Source: Amborella trichopoda (Eukaryota > Streptophyta > Magnoliopsida > Amborellales > Amborellaceae). Taken from it: DNA of 64,000 nt. Under the pieces are notes generated by a model. That model worked only from the letters and a program-made list of their open reading frames with translations. It had not been told where the DNA came from and did not search any database. Of this stretch, positions 23,501-34,269 are shown in pieces (within the stretch, counting starts at the first letter, position 1; the number at the start of each line of letters is the position of its first letter). Where the stretch lies: NCBI RefSeq assembly GCF_000471905.2, contig NW_006497023.1:1321924-1385923 (forward strand), given 5' to 3'. The translations under genes and the position numbers were made by a program.

Positions 23501-24867
23501 TTGTGCCCAAACATGGGTGAACACCTAAAAACTACCTAGAATTGAAGATAATTACAATTTAATTGAATTAAAAGAAATTCTAAAAATAGGTACAAAAATA
23601 TCATTTTTTCCCCTACCTAACAATGTGTGGAATTTCAAAACAGTTCCTAATTCTGCCCGAGAACTTGTGTGATCTTCTATGTTTGACCCGGGGTTGCTAT
23701 GATGCCCGATTGAATCTTAAAAACTTCGGATCGATAGTGTGCTCGTTGCTTGATGTTTTTCTTCAGTTTCTTCGTCGAATCACACTGAACATGTCTCCAC
23801 GATCACGTTGCAACAAATTCTGCTCGATTTCTTGTCTGGATGAAGATTTGGTCTTCTTGAGTTTTTGGCCGGAATCTTGAAATCCAGCAGCCAAAATTTA
23901 CAGCAGCTTTGAAACCTCCATATGTGAAATCCAATTGTTCATCGTACGCGGGGTTCAAACAAGAGATAACCTCAGACCTTGCACACATAATGCAATTGGT
24001 TTCGCGGTGAATAGGTACGTGAGCATCGTGATTTGGCTGTCGAAGTGAGGCATGCTGCTACTGAATTTTTTGCAACTTCCTTCATGGATCAACAACTTCT
24101 CTCTAGTTTTTCTCCTTGCTTGGCCATCGTCACAGGGAGTACCATATATCGAAACACTCTTCTTAATGAGGCGAACACACTCACAAAATTTGAGAGCGAT
24201 TTGAATTAAAACGAGTGAGATATGAGACCCAAAAGTCATTGCCCATGACTGTGAAAACAGCCACTTTTATTGGTGTTTTGGTTCAGGGTGGCCACACGGG
24301 AATAGTGTTCGACTTATACCTTTTCGGTATTTTACCCATAACTTTGTCCTGGAGTGCCCGATTAAGCCGAAACTTGACTCATAGGAGTTTTCGACCATGT
24401 CAAATCTAATGGTAGTAGTCTCACAATAATTTGATTCACCAAAATATAATTCTAGTTACAGGGTCCATTTCAGGGTGGTAGAGGCCAATTTTTTCGAAAT
24501 TTGTTTTTTTTGTGTTCGCAGCATTAAACATGTCTGATTTTGATGAAACTTGGCAGGTGGCCTTTTGGAGTGCTTTTAAAGAACCTGACCAATTTTGGGG
24601 CCATTCTGAGACTATCAAAATTTCCACTATTTTGTCAAGCTTTATTGACCTGCTTCCTCTTTATTCCACATCAGGGACCAAGGTGCTGATAAATGTGGTC
24701 AAACAGCTTGCCCCATCAAATTTTGCCCCATCGAATTCTGAAGCTGAGGATTTTGTACGAACCTCGTCAGTCAGAATCAGGCCCGTCTGGCAATCGAGTG
24801 CCATGCTGAAGGGAATCTTTCCCATTTGGTCTAGGTTTCCTTATCTTGGATGGACAGCAAAAGATCC

Positions 24868-25300
24868 TTTGATTGGTAATCATTAGCGTTGTGCACTAGT
24901 TATTCCTTAGCGGGTAGGGTACCTCAGTTTATAGAGGTGACCAGCTTTGGGTATAACCCCTACTCACTGTTAGCAGTCTTGCGTAACAGGTCTAAATTCA
25001 TGGCTGACTTAGCCTTCTTGGGGTGTCTTTGGTTTTTCAAAGTGACTTTCTTGTTTGTTTGTTCTGGATGATTTGCTGAAGAGCCTTTGGTTGGTGATCG
25101 TTTGCTTTGTGCACTAGTTGTTCTTTGGCGGGTAGGGTACCTCAGTTTATAGAGGTGACCGGTTTTGGGTATAACCCCTACCCACTATTAGCAATTTCAT
25201 GTAACAGGTCCAAATTCATGGTTGACTTAGCCTTCCTGGGGCGTCTCTGACATCTTGGAGTGTGTTTAGTAACCTCCTGGGAATGATGTTCTTATTCATG
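24868..25300 (-). repeat. 219-bp tandem duplication in X_L
   Basis: Two copies (from about 24868 and 25087) share GGGTAGGGTACCTCAG, TTTATAGAGGTGACC and GACTTAGCCTTC. X_R carries the matching sequence once around 41560-41770 in inverted orientation. Confidence 0.65.
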
Positions 25301-25804
25301 AGACTTGTCTTTCCTTCTTGGCTAGTCTTCTATCTTTCGAGTCCTTTTTACGAATAGACTCAAGCTGTCAGAATCTTTTCCTTGAAGCTCATGTTTTTAG
25401 GGTCCTTATATTGTGACACCAAGGATTTTTCTTTTTGAATATGGGTTGAAGCCGCCTGTTGAGGTGAACACTGCATCAACCTATTTATTAGTCTTAATCA
25501 TCCTTTTGCAGATTTTGACTTGGATTGGAGAAGCAGTGCCGTAGAGACGGTTTTCACCAACTTCCCTTTATTTATTTGGGGCTCTTTTACCCATGACATT
25601 TTGGCCATGTCCACCCTTATTCTTCCGTTTTTACTCACGGTTCCCTCTTTAGGTTTTCATCGTGCCTAGGTTTTTGTTTTCACAGAATTCTTTTACTCAT
25701 GGTTTTGTGACCGTGCCCGTCCGTCATTTTTACTGATTGTGTTCTCTCGTCCAGGTATACACCATGCCCATTATTTTTCTTCTTCTTTTATTTTTCTTTT
25801 ATTT

Positions 25805-26650
25805 TTGTGAAGGCGTGTTTAAGGTCATGCCTTCGAGACCTATGCGAAGCCTTTTAATGACATGCGGCCAGGACGCGAACTACAGTTTAAGGTCATACAG
25901 CTAGACAATGGTGGTGATGAATGGCAGTCTATAAAGGCCATAGAGTGAGCATGGTAATAGTTATTTAGCTCACTTTGGGGAGATGACACAAGGCTACCAT
26001 GAAGGATGGATGATGTATGAAAGGTGGGTGAAAAAGTGGTGATCCACTAGCTTACGACAAGTATGGGTTGCGGGATGGTTCGTCGTTTTGTGAGCACGGG
26101 TTAGACTCACTGGGGAATGATGAAGGATGATGAAATGAATAGACTCACTAAGGAGGTAATGAAAATGGTGCACGCACATGAATGGGGGGTTAGGGAAGAT
26201 GTTCGTGAAAATGCACGTAAAAGCCGTGTGCGCATGTGTAGGGGGTCTTTTAAGGTCATGCCTCTGAGAGCTGTGCAAAGCAGTTTATCGTCATACGGCA
26301 AGAACATGTACCATGGTTTAGGGCCATATAGCTTGAACCGTGATTATGCAGTTTAAAGTCATATAACTAGGACCATGCAGTTTTAGGTTGTGCAACTAGA
26401 CCTCCACTACAGTTTAAGGTCATATAGTTTGGACCGTGGTGCTAAACCTTTTATCGTCATGCAGTCGGGACGTGTACTATGGTTTGAAGTTGTACAGCTT
26501 AGACCGTGCAGTTTAAGGTCGTGTAGCTAGATCTCCACTACAGTTTATGATCGTATAGTTTTGACCATGCAGTTTTAGGGTTGTGCACTTGGACCAAAGT
26601 TGTGCAGTTTAAGGTCATGCAACTCGGACCAAGGTGTGCGTCGCCATGTA
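25805..26650 (-). repeat. 35-bp GCATGACCTTAAACTGC array, X_L
   Basis: Degenerate tandem units, on the plus strand CAGTTTAAGGTCATGC then AGCTnGGACC; densest at 26250-26640, with outliers from 25805. Counterpart of the larger array at 39750-40408 in X_R. Confidence 0.75.
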
Positions 26651-27039
26651 AATGAAGCTTTATGGGAATAGGTCTTGTAGACAACAATCTGACTCCCTAT
26701 GGATAAAATAGGTAAGGGGCTCAGATGAGAAGGCCGACTTCATTGGGGATAAGGAGACAAGTGTGAGTCCCTTATAGGCGAAACATGGTACTTGACTCCT
26801 AGGTGTGAGGCAGACCCACTAAAGGTTGCAATAGTAAAAATTACCCTAACTCCACTGGGGAAAATGAGCTGTAGTACAAGCATGACTACTATTGGGGATG
26901 AGAAGTCATGGCCTGAATTGAATGACCCGGGTGCCATTCCGTTGGGGATGACAGGTCACAGTCAAGGTGCAACTTCACTGGGAATAACATTAGTAAGACA
27001 TGCACAACTTTAGCATAAGGTGTGCAGTACTGGACTGTT

Positions 27040-27345
27040 TGGAATACAGTCGGCGCTAGGCATAACCAACATCACTTCTTGAACACTCAGCCAGCGCTGA
27101 GCCTTTGAACACGTAGCCCTCGCTAAGAACCGTCTTCTTGAACACTAAGCCGATGCTGGGGTTGTTAAAAAACACAAATGACACTGAGGACATCCCATGC
27201 TATCTCTTGAACACAGCCAGCGTTGAGTCGTCGAGAACACAGCCGGTGCTGGGATTACTGAGAGCACAACCGGTGCTAGGGTAACTGAAAACACTGCCGG
27301 CGTTGGGTAGTTGTGACAACATAGCCAATGCTGGGTGTGGGTTAG
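27040..27345 (-). repeat. GCCGGCGCTG minisatellite, first block in X_L
   Basis: About ten degenerate units of about 30 bp, such as AACACAGCCGGTGCTGGG and AACACTGCCGGCGTTGGG. Its inverted counterpart is 39000-39330 in X_R. Confidence 0.65.
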
Positions 27346-27523
27346 TATCCGAGCCCTGACCCGAAACCGACCCAATCCTAGCTTCTGTTGGAATGGGATT
27401 TTACAGGCAGCGATGAGACTTACCTTGGGTCTCGAGTCAAATCCTGAACCGGTCCATCGTTGTTTGGCCTTCTAGGACGCGACTGACACTCCAAATTTTT
27501 GAGGGGTATTTGAGGAAAGCATA

Positions 27524-27531
27524 GGCTATAT
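27524..27531 (+). promoter_or_regulatory. Possible opposing TATA motif in X_L
   Basis: GGCTATATC on the plus strand, opposite to the element, aligned with a better TATA box in X_R (minus strand GGCTATATAAAG at 38796-38807). It is followed by a stretch like a 5' leader with short frames only. Transcription from it would run rightward and antisense through the Argonaute fragment. No start site can be seen; this is inferred from motif and conservation. Confidence 0.35.
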
Positions 27532-27539
27532 CAGGGGGG

Positions 27540-28130
27540 TAAAACCCCATTTCCACTGCTTTTCATCGAAAGTAAAAACTTTAAGGTAAAAATATTTCAA
27601 TAGTGCGAAGGAGATTTCCGGCGAAAGCTTGGGTGAGAACGCAAGGGATTTCAACAGCATTGGCCGGTGTTTGCCGGGACACAGGAGCAGGTTCTGGTTG
27701 AGAAAAAGAAAACACCAACAAGAAAGGAAACAGGATTTTCTGCAGTTGAGAGAGTTTGAAGGGACTTCACTAGGGAAACATGGAACTCCGAATGTGTTTT
27801 TGAGGGTTCTGGCGAGGGAAGAGGAGGCATGAGTTGTAGTAGTGGGCTGCCCAGGGCTCTCCACTAGTTTTAGTAGTTTTTCGACTAATGCGTGGTGGTT
27901 TCCCTGTGATTTGGGAAAAGTTTGCAGAGGATTTCCAGCAGCGGAGGAGATTTTTCCGTGGAAATCCAAAGGGCATACGAAACAGACCGTTTTGAAGCTA
28001 GACGGCCACAAGGAAGGCGAACAGTTGCCATTGGAAAGTTTACAATCATCAGGGAGGTGAAGTATTTTAGAGTGGAAAACGAGGGGTCTTGAGAGCCGAG
28101 GAGGCGCGCAAACAAGGAGTCACCGGGAGG
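27540..28130. other. Conserved 0.6-kb block of unknown function, X_L
   Basis: Matches 38190-38790 of X_R in inverted orientation (TTGGGAAAAG, TAGTAGTGGGCTGCCCAGG, TTTCCGGCGAAAG). A minus-strand frame at 27526-28011 and a plus-strand frame at 38264-38548 of X_R partly correspond, but neither resembles a known protein and the block reads more like a gene leader or promoter region. Confidence 0.4.
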
Positions 28131-28370
28131 TGAACAATCGCAGCACTGCCGGCGCTGACTTAGAATAAATAGCTGGCATTGAAAAAAAAAGAAAAATAGA
28201 GCCGACGCTGACCCTCAAAAAGGCAGCCGGTGTTGGGGGTTAGAAGCATAGCCAGCACTTAGCCTTCGGAAGACACAACTGGCTCTGGGAGTTAGCAACA
28301 CAGCCGACACTAGCCTTTGGAAGTCACAACCGTCGTTAGCTTTAGACGGCGCTTACCAGTGCATGGTGGG
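28130..28370 (-). repeat. GCCGGCGCTG minisatellite, second block in X_L
   Basis: Units such as GCACTGCCGGCGCTGAC and GACACAACTGGCTCTGGG; counterpart at 38000-38185 in X_R. Confidence 0.6.
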
Positions 28371-28529
28371 TGTCATGACACGCACGGTGTTGCTCGCATG
28401 TGGCGGTGTGTCACATGTAGGAATGGTTGAACACAATGATGAGCCATGTGCGACGATGTTCATGCACGACGCTAACTTGGGTCGGCAAAGGGTGGTGACC
28501 GGTAGTAAGGCCTGGCTTGTGATACATAT

Positions 28530-28697
28530 TGGAAGCTAAGTCCTCCAGTACAACAGTGAAGTCCATGATGTTCTGTGGAAGGGCATCCACAGTGAACAGG
28601 GTATGCTCTCCTTCATAGGCCAGTTCCTTACCAGAGAAGTCTGCCTTGTATGTTTGATATACACATCAGATGAATTGAAGCTGACTCTGAAATGATT
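28530..28697 (-). pseudogene. AGO4-like: Captured Argonaute (AGO4/6/9 clade) fragment in X_L
   Basis: The minus strand encodes NHFRVSFNSSDV, the conserved start of the Argonaute N domain, then in another frame YQTYKADFSGKELAY, LFTVDALPQN and MDFTVVLEDLASN, the AGO4-type block usually read as YQTYSSDFSGKDFAYDGEK...LFTVG.LP.N...FTVVLED. In host AGO4 proteins the two blocks are separated by several dozen residues that are absent here, so only pieces of the N-terminal part were taken. No PAZ or PIWI sequence is seen nearby. AGO4-clade proteins load 24-nt siRNAs and guide RNA-directed DNA methylation. The same fragment in X_R shows the capture predates the split of the two copies. A fragment, not a working gene. 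Confidence 0.8.
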
Positions 28698-28776
28698 GAC
28701 TTCTTATTTTGGCCTGTAACCATCCTCTTTGGTGGCACATGTTAGATGAACTGAAGTTAACTTCTCCAAGTGGTTT

Positions 28777-28972
28777 TGCTTCTTCTTCATGAGGAGAGCA
28801 TTTCTTTGGTGGGTTTGCTTCTTCTTCATGAGGAGAATATTTCTTTGGTGGGTTTGCTTCTTCTTCATGAGGAGAGCATTTCTTTGGTGGGTTTGCTTCT
28901 TCTTCATGAGGAGAGCATTTTTTTGGTGGGTTTGCTTCTTCTTCATGAGGAGAACATTTCTTTTGGCCTGTA
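28777..28972 (-). repeat. 39-bp tandem repeat, five units
   Basis: TGCTTCTTCTTCATGAGGAG begins at 28777, 28816, 28855, 28894 and 28933, exactly 39 bp apart and nearly identical. As 39 is a multiple of three, several frames stay open on both strands (one minus frame repeats CSPHEEEANPPKK). It lies about 80 bp upstream of the Argonaute fragment; X_R retains about one unit at 37486-37550. Flanking 28970-29150 repeats a looser unit with GTAACCGTCCTCTTATCCTCA. Confidence 0.85.
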
Positions 28973-29329
28973 ACCGTTCTCTTATCCTCAGATGCAAAAG
29001 CAACACTACCGGTTTTGGTTTGTAACCGTCCTCTTATCCTCATATGCAAGAGCAACACTTTTGGTATCAACTGTTCTCTTTCCCTCAGATACAAGAGACC
29101 TGTAACCTCCCTAATAATGGGCTTTTTCACGTGTAGCTTGTAACTCATTTTTACTGCAATAAAAAGAGCTATAATTTATTTGGACTATCTTGCTTGCTTT
29201 GCATTGTGTCTCTTTTCTTGAATATGCATCGTGGGTATTTCTTTAAATATCTTCCATTGATAGGGGGCAGTGCCTCCTCTCCACCAGGATGTGTCAGAAT
29301 GTAGGCTGCATTTGGCGAGACTTTTTTTA

Positions 29330-30530
29330 CTATAAAGGGGCCCTCCATTTGGGTTCAAACTTCCCTTTACTCCGGCTATGCATAAAAATAGGCCTCTTGA
29401 TGACTAGAACTAGATCGCCACGGGCGAATGAGCGGACCTTGACTGACTTATCAAAATCCCTCTTCATTCTCCCCTGGTTGAGTTTGAGGCTCTGCCGAGC
29501 CCCTAACCTCTTTCCATTGAGGACATCCAATTCTTGATATCGGAGTTTGATTAACTGATCTTCGGTTAGTCCTCGATGTATAACAACTCGCAATGAAGGG
29601 ATTTGGATTTTGAGGGGTAAAACTGCTTCACCTCCATAGATTAGAGAATAAGGAGTGGAGTTAGTAGCATTTTGTGTAGTGGTACGATAAGCCCATAGTG
29701 CTTCGGAAAGCTTCTCGTGTCAGTTCTTCTTCGCCTTTGATACTAACTTTCTTAAAATATTGCACAAAGTCTTATTGAAGGCCTCAGCTAATCCGTCGGC
29801 TTGAGGGTGATACATAGTCGAGTACTTCCACTCAAAACCAAACTGGTTGACCAAGAGATGATTATGATGACTACTAAACTGGGGACCATTGTTAGATATA
29901 GTCCGGTCAGGCACTCCAAACCGATATATGATGTGACGTCGCACGAAGCTAGCCACCGTTGTCATAAGAACTTGCTTAAGGGGGACTGCTTCAGCCCACT
30001 TAGAGAAATAATTTGTCGCAACTAGAATAAAGACATGTCCCACTGCCGAAGGAGGGTCAATATGCCCTACAATATCCATACCCCATTGTGAGAAAGGCCA
30101 TGATGCAACTGTAGGGTGTAAGGGCTCTGGAGGCTGATGAATAAGACTTGAATGTATTTGGCATACCAGGTACTTTTTAGCATAGTTTAAGGAATCAGCA
30201 ATCATGGAAGGTCAACAGTATCCCAACCTGCATATCCGTTCATAGAGCTTGGGACCGGACTGATGCAATACATGGAGAGCTGGGGACTGAACTGATGCAA
30301 TCCACATATTCCTGAGTGTACTTCTTCCAGGACCTTATTTGCCTCTTGCATGCCCACACATCTAAGAAGAATACCATCGAATGACCATCTGAAGATAGCA
30401 TCTCCCTCAAGGAGGGTATACTTGGTAGACATTCGGTGTGTACTGTTGAGTTCGACATGATCTTCCGAGAGCCTACCGTGTTTTAGGAAACTAGTGATAG
30501 GCTCTCTCCAATCTTCTACCGGCTCAATTT
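29330..30530 (-). pseudogene. X_L integrase
   Basis: Seen in order: zinc-binding side (YAKKYLVCQIHSSLIHQPPE); core with WGMDIVGHIDPPSAVGHVFI, NYFSKWAEAVPLKQ and YHPQADGLAEAFNKTL; C-terminal QRRM-like GRMKRDFDKSVKVRSFARGD and GKFEPKWRAPL (GPY/F-like). The sequence type is Tat lineage. Fossil. Confidence 0.8.
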
Positions 30531-30846
30531 CCACGCATATTGGGTCAAAGAATTTTGGTTCTTAGTTTCGAACCTTAACCCCTTGACTCCGTGCCATTTC
30601 TTGTTCAGCCTTAATTACTTCTTTAGCTGATAGAAGTGTTTCGAATTGATAAGGAGGGCATTCGGGGAAGATATTTCTCTCATCACCCGCATCTACCTCA
30701 ATTCGTAGTTCAATGTATCTCCATTTTACCACCCGAACAAGCGTGGGTTCTGATGAGGATAATTGAATTCTTGCCCCGAGTTTTCCACGTGTATCAACCT
30801 ACAAGTTTAGCCTCTTGGGGATGTGACTCAAGGATACGTCCTCAAA

Positions 30847-31640
30847 CTAGGCCATATATGATTTTGCAGTATCGTGATAGGGCTTGAGAGTGTCTTTTCT
30901 CACGTCATATATTCCTTTGAGCATACGAATAACCAACTCAGAGTCGCCATAGATCTTGAGCTGCTCCAAGTCTAGATCAAAAGCTATCTCCAACCTAATT
31001 ATAAGGGCCTGATATTCTGCTTCGTTATGAGAACCGGCCTCAGTGAGAGAGAAAGAAAGTGGCAATACTCTTCCTTTCGGGGTTAAGAATACCACTCTGG
31101 TGCCTCCTCGGTCTGATTGGAAGGCTCCGTCGAAGTACATTTCCTACGCATGAGGAAGCTCTGCACATAATACTTCTTCATCAAGGAGGTCACTTAATAA
31201 CAGAGATTCCACCGGTATGAGGTGGGCTGTGAGAAAATCAGCCAGGGCTTGGCCTTTGATGGCCTTTTGTGGGACATATGAGATGTCGAATTCCATCAGC
31301 AATAATGCCCACTTTGCAAGGCGTCCTGACAAGCATGGGTGTGTCATGAGAAATTTTACAGGATCTACTTTTGATATAAGTTTCACCTCATGACCAAGCA
31401 AGTAGTGACGGATTTTTGGACCTTGAAGATTAGGGTCAAGCACATCTTCTCTATAGGGGGATAATTCTTCTCGGCCCCTTGCATCCTGCAGCTGAGGTAA
31501 TATAAAGTTGTTTCTTTTCCCTCGTTATTGTTTTGTGCCAACAATGCCCCAATTGACTCGTCCAGAGCAGTCACGTTTAAGATGAGAGGTTTTCCCAACA
31601 CTGGTGTAGAGAGCACTGGAGGGTTGAGTAAATATTGTTT
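30847..31640 (-). pseudogene. X_L dual RNase H
   Basis: The first RNase H and connection (LILNVTALDESIGALLAQNN, DISYVPQKAIKGQALADFL) at about 31144-31640 is followed by a second, archaeal-type RNase H (MYFDGAFQSDRGGTRVVFLT, GSHNEAEYQALI, IYGDSELVIRML) at 30847-31140. The second domain defines the Tat lineage. Confidence 0.8.
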
Positions 31641-31649
31641 GATGTCATC

Positions 31650-32138
31650 AAGAGCTGCCTGACATGCTTCATCCCAGATGAATGGGTTATCCTTATTTAA
31701 AATGTGTGTGAAGGATTTACAGTGACCTGAGAGATTTGAGATGAACCTGCAGATGTAAGCCAGCTGCCTTGAAGATATCGCAGTTCTCGCAGTGTAGTTG
31801 GTGACAACATTTCTTGGATCGCCTTGAACTTGAATGACTCAATTTCAAGCCCTCAATGTCTGACAATGAACCCCAAGAACTTTCCCGAATGCACGCCAAA
31901 AGTGCATTTCAGTGGGTTCATTTTAAGTTGATGGAGTAGTCACTTGAATACCTTTTAGGTCTCTCAGGTGAGCATCCTTCTCTTTGGATTTTACCACCAA
32001 GTCATCTACATAACACTCCACCTGTTTGTGCATCATATCTTTGAAGATGGTCGTCATTGCTATTTGGTATGTGGGACCGGCATTCTTTAATCTGAAAGAC
32101 ATCATTGTGTAACAGAAGACCCCTTTTGGAGTAAGAGC
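31650..32138 (-). pseudogene. X_L reverse transcriptase, C-terminal part
   Basis: Includes PKGVFCYTMMSFRLKNAGPT, TTIFKDMMHKQVECYVDDLV (YVDD catalytic box) and VKSKEKDAHLRDLK. Similarity stops at about 32135, where element F begins on the other strand. Confidence 0.8.
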
Positions 32139-32139
32139 T

Positions 32140-33470
32140 GGTGGTGCAAATGGCATCAAAACCATACTCATGATAATCAAAACTGCATATATTTGAAACA
32201 GGTGATTCAAGGGTTAATCAATAGGGGGGACATCACTGTCTCACGTAGAAATCAACCTTTTGAAAGGCCTAATCAAAAGGTGGGTATCTTCACAAATTCT
32301 CTCCCTAAAAATATGGTCACAATGACCGAAAAGCCAGGAGCTCAAGACATCTCGAAAGATAATGTTGTCATTCAAATGATTGAGTGTGGAGATAAAGAAG
32401 AGGATCCCAGTCAGTTCATATTGGCTTGTGATCATCACTTTCAAGAACCCGAAGAAGATCTTTTGAGCTTCCTAAGAGGAAGCCCTTCATCTCCAAACCT
32501 CGATAACCTTCCCAAATGGGACCGATATGATGAAGATGACACACTAGATATTGATATGGTCAGGACCAATGAAAGAGCGTCATCTTCCAAACAAGGGGCC
32601 AACATCCCAAAGTCTCCCATTACTCTTGCTAGGGCTGACCCTATCGAGTTTTAGGCTGGTGAGGTCGACTCCTTAACCCGAAGAGGTCGAGTGTTCAAAC
32701 TCATTCAATTGATGGCCGATACTCACGATGAAAGAATGGGAGATACCTAAAACACCAAACAACTAGTGGGGGTTGTAGATCACGAGCTGAACAAAGAAAT
32801 TCAAGGATCTGCAACCACCTAAGATTTACCAGCTCATTTTGAGAAGATCTAGGCTCAAATATCCATCTTGGAGCTACTCAGCAATTCACCAGCACATAGA
32901 GCCCAGATCGAGAACGTCCTTGCCAAGACACACATCCCGAGCAACGCACGACCATATGAGTTATGCAGAATGATCAACCAGTTGATGGCACCAACACCAA
33001 TCGTGTTCACATACGATGACATCCCAGCTAGCTTCAACTGATTTCATGTTCAACATCTACACATCATCGTCTTCATGCAAGGATATGACATACGAAGAGT
33101 GCTTGTTGATAATGGCGAATCCTTAAACATATGCCCCATGAAAACAGGGAAGCAGATAGGCAAAAGCCCGGATGACTTCGAGCCATGTCAACTAACTCTC
33201 GCTACATACGACGGAACCAAAAGACAAGCTAAAGGTATACTGCCTCTCACACTCAAGATCTGCTGTACCATCCAAGTGATAAATTTTTATGTCTTGGACA
33301 TAAAACCTTCTTTCAACATGCTGTTAGGAAGACCGTGGCTACATGAAACCTTGTGGTCGCCTCTACACTCCATCAATGCCTCAAATTTCCAATTAAAAAT
33401 AACGTCGCAAAGGTATGTGCTGAACCCTCTACTTTTCTCAAGCCTAGTATACATAACAGGAAGCTAGCTG
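32140..33470 (+). pseudogene. F gag-protease linker and protease
   Basis: LKQVIQGLINRG and NPLPKNM-type sequence (about 32193-32654) match D at 49230-49695; the linker of Tat elements precedes the protease. Protease at 33040-33420 with RRVLVDNGESLNICPM (active-site box, DNG) and FYVLDIKPSFNMLLGRPWLH. Confidence 0.75.
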
Positions 33471-34269
33471 TAAAAGTCGAGCTCAGAGAAATCCCGCTCG
33501 CTTCCTTCGAGAAAGCTGATTATGCCACCTAATGCCTAGAGGCAGCCGACCATGTTCCTTAGATTTTGCAAACTTTTGCATCTATAGATGACATTATCGA
33601 ATGTCAACATTGATACGATTTCAAGTCCCACGAAGCTTGGTACATGCTCTTCTTCCAAGGCTTCCAACCAGGCCAAGGCTTGGGTAATCAAGGGCAAGGC
33701 GTAACGAAGGCAATTTCTGAATCATTCGAAGCCAAAATTGAAGACGGAGATTGAAGAGGTCTCGAGTGTTTTCTCACCTTATTACAAAGCCGAATGAAGC
33801 CGTCAAGTTATCTGGGCTTTGTATCTGAAGGCATTCAAAGCCTCAATCCTCTCGATGCCCGTCCTTCAAAACGGCCTAAGGTGGTCATTGAATCCCCAAT
33901 GGGGAATAACTCTTCTTTCACATCTCAACACACACAAGAACTGAGAATTGAAGACCTTTTTGCTGACCTGGATTTGAAGGTATGCACAATCGGCTCTAAC
34001 ACATCCAAGCATGCTCATCTACTGATTGAAACCCAGGAATGGAATTGGTCGATCACTCCCCTATCTCGAGAATCGTTGGAAGCATACCAGTGGCACCTTC
34101 AAGTCCCAGTGCTAAAAACTGGATAGGGGCAGGGTGGCCTTTTAACCACCCTACGAGTCCAGCCCCCAACATTTCTCTCGTGAGTCTCATAAGGGACACC
34201 TCTTGTGTTATTTCAAAAACCATTGAAAAATCAAAACATGATAAAATTGATAATAATGTAAAATAATTT

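Larger units (their letters stand above)
22307..24705 (-). repeat. X_L 3' LTR, about 2.4 kb
   Basis: Minus strand starts TGTTTGACCACA at 24705 and plausibly ends in ...TTTCA at 22307. The start is homologous to TGTTTCAACG (36335) and TGTTTGAATG (42152) in X_R. It contains U3 with conserved CACCTTGGTCCCTGATG, a TATA box, then a GA/CT tract and minisatellite (22310-23350) in U5. The 3' end is an estimate. Confidence 0.65.
24706..29320 (-). other. Non-coding 3' block of X_L
   Basis: Collinear, in inverted orientation, with 37488-42151 of X_R along its whole length. It contains in plus-strand order: a 219-bp tandem duplication, GGTCATGGGTAAAA-type short repeats, the 35-bp array, GCCGGCGCTG minisatellites, a conserved 0.6-kb block with an opposing TATA motif, the Argonaute fragment and the 39-bp array. 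Tat elements are known for a hypervariable 3' untranslated region that breeds satellites. Confidence 0.7.
22307..32138 (-). mobile_element. X_L: Tat/Ogre-like element, minus strand, with captured Argonaute fragment
   Basis: Order on the minus strand from right: reverse transcriptase, RNase H, second RNase H, integrase, a 4.6 kb non-coding 3' block (24706-29320), 3' LTR (22307-24705). The second, archaeal-like RNase H after the first is the mark of the Tat lineage, as is a long variable 3' block. The left edge lies in LTR3 with candidate target site TCAAA (22302-22306). The right edge is an abrupt head-to-head joint with element F; gag and 5' LTR are not present. Fossil, many breaks. Confidence 0.75.

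Noticed and set aside
27526-28011. 161-residue minus-strand frame in X_L
   Set aside because: Partly matched in X_R but with shifted frame and no known family; more likely leader or promoter-like DNA.
28666-29148. Repeat protein with CSPHEEEANPPKK units
   Set aside because: It is an open-frame effect of the 39-bp tandem repeat; alternative frames are equally open and the matching X_R region has no such frame.
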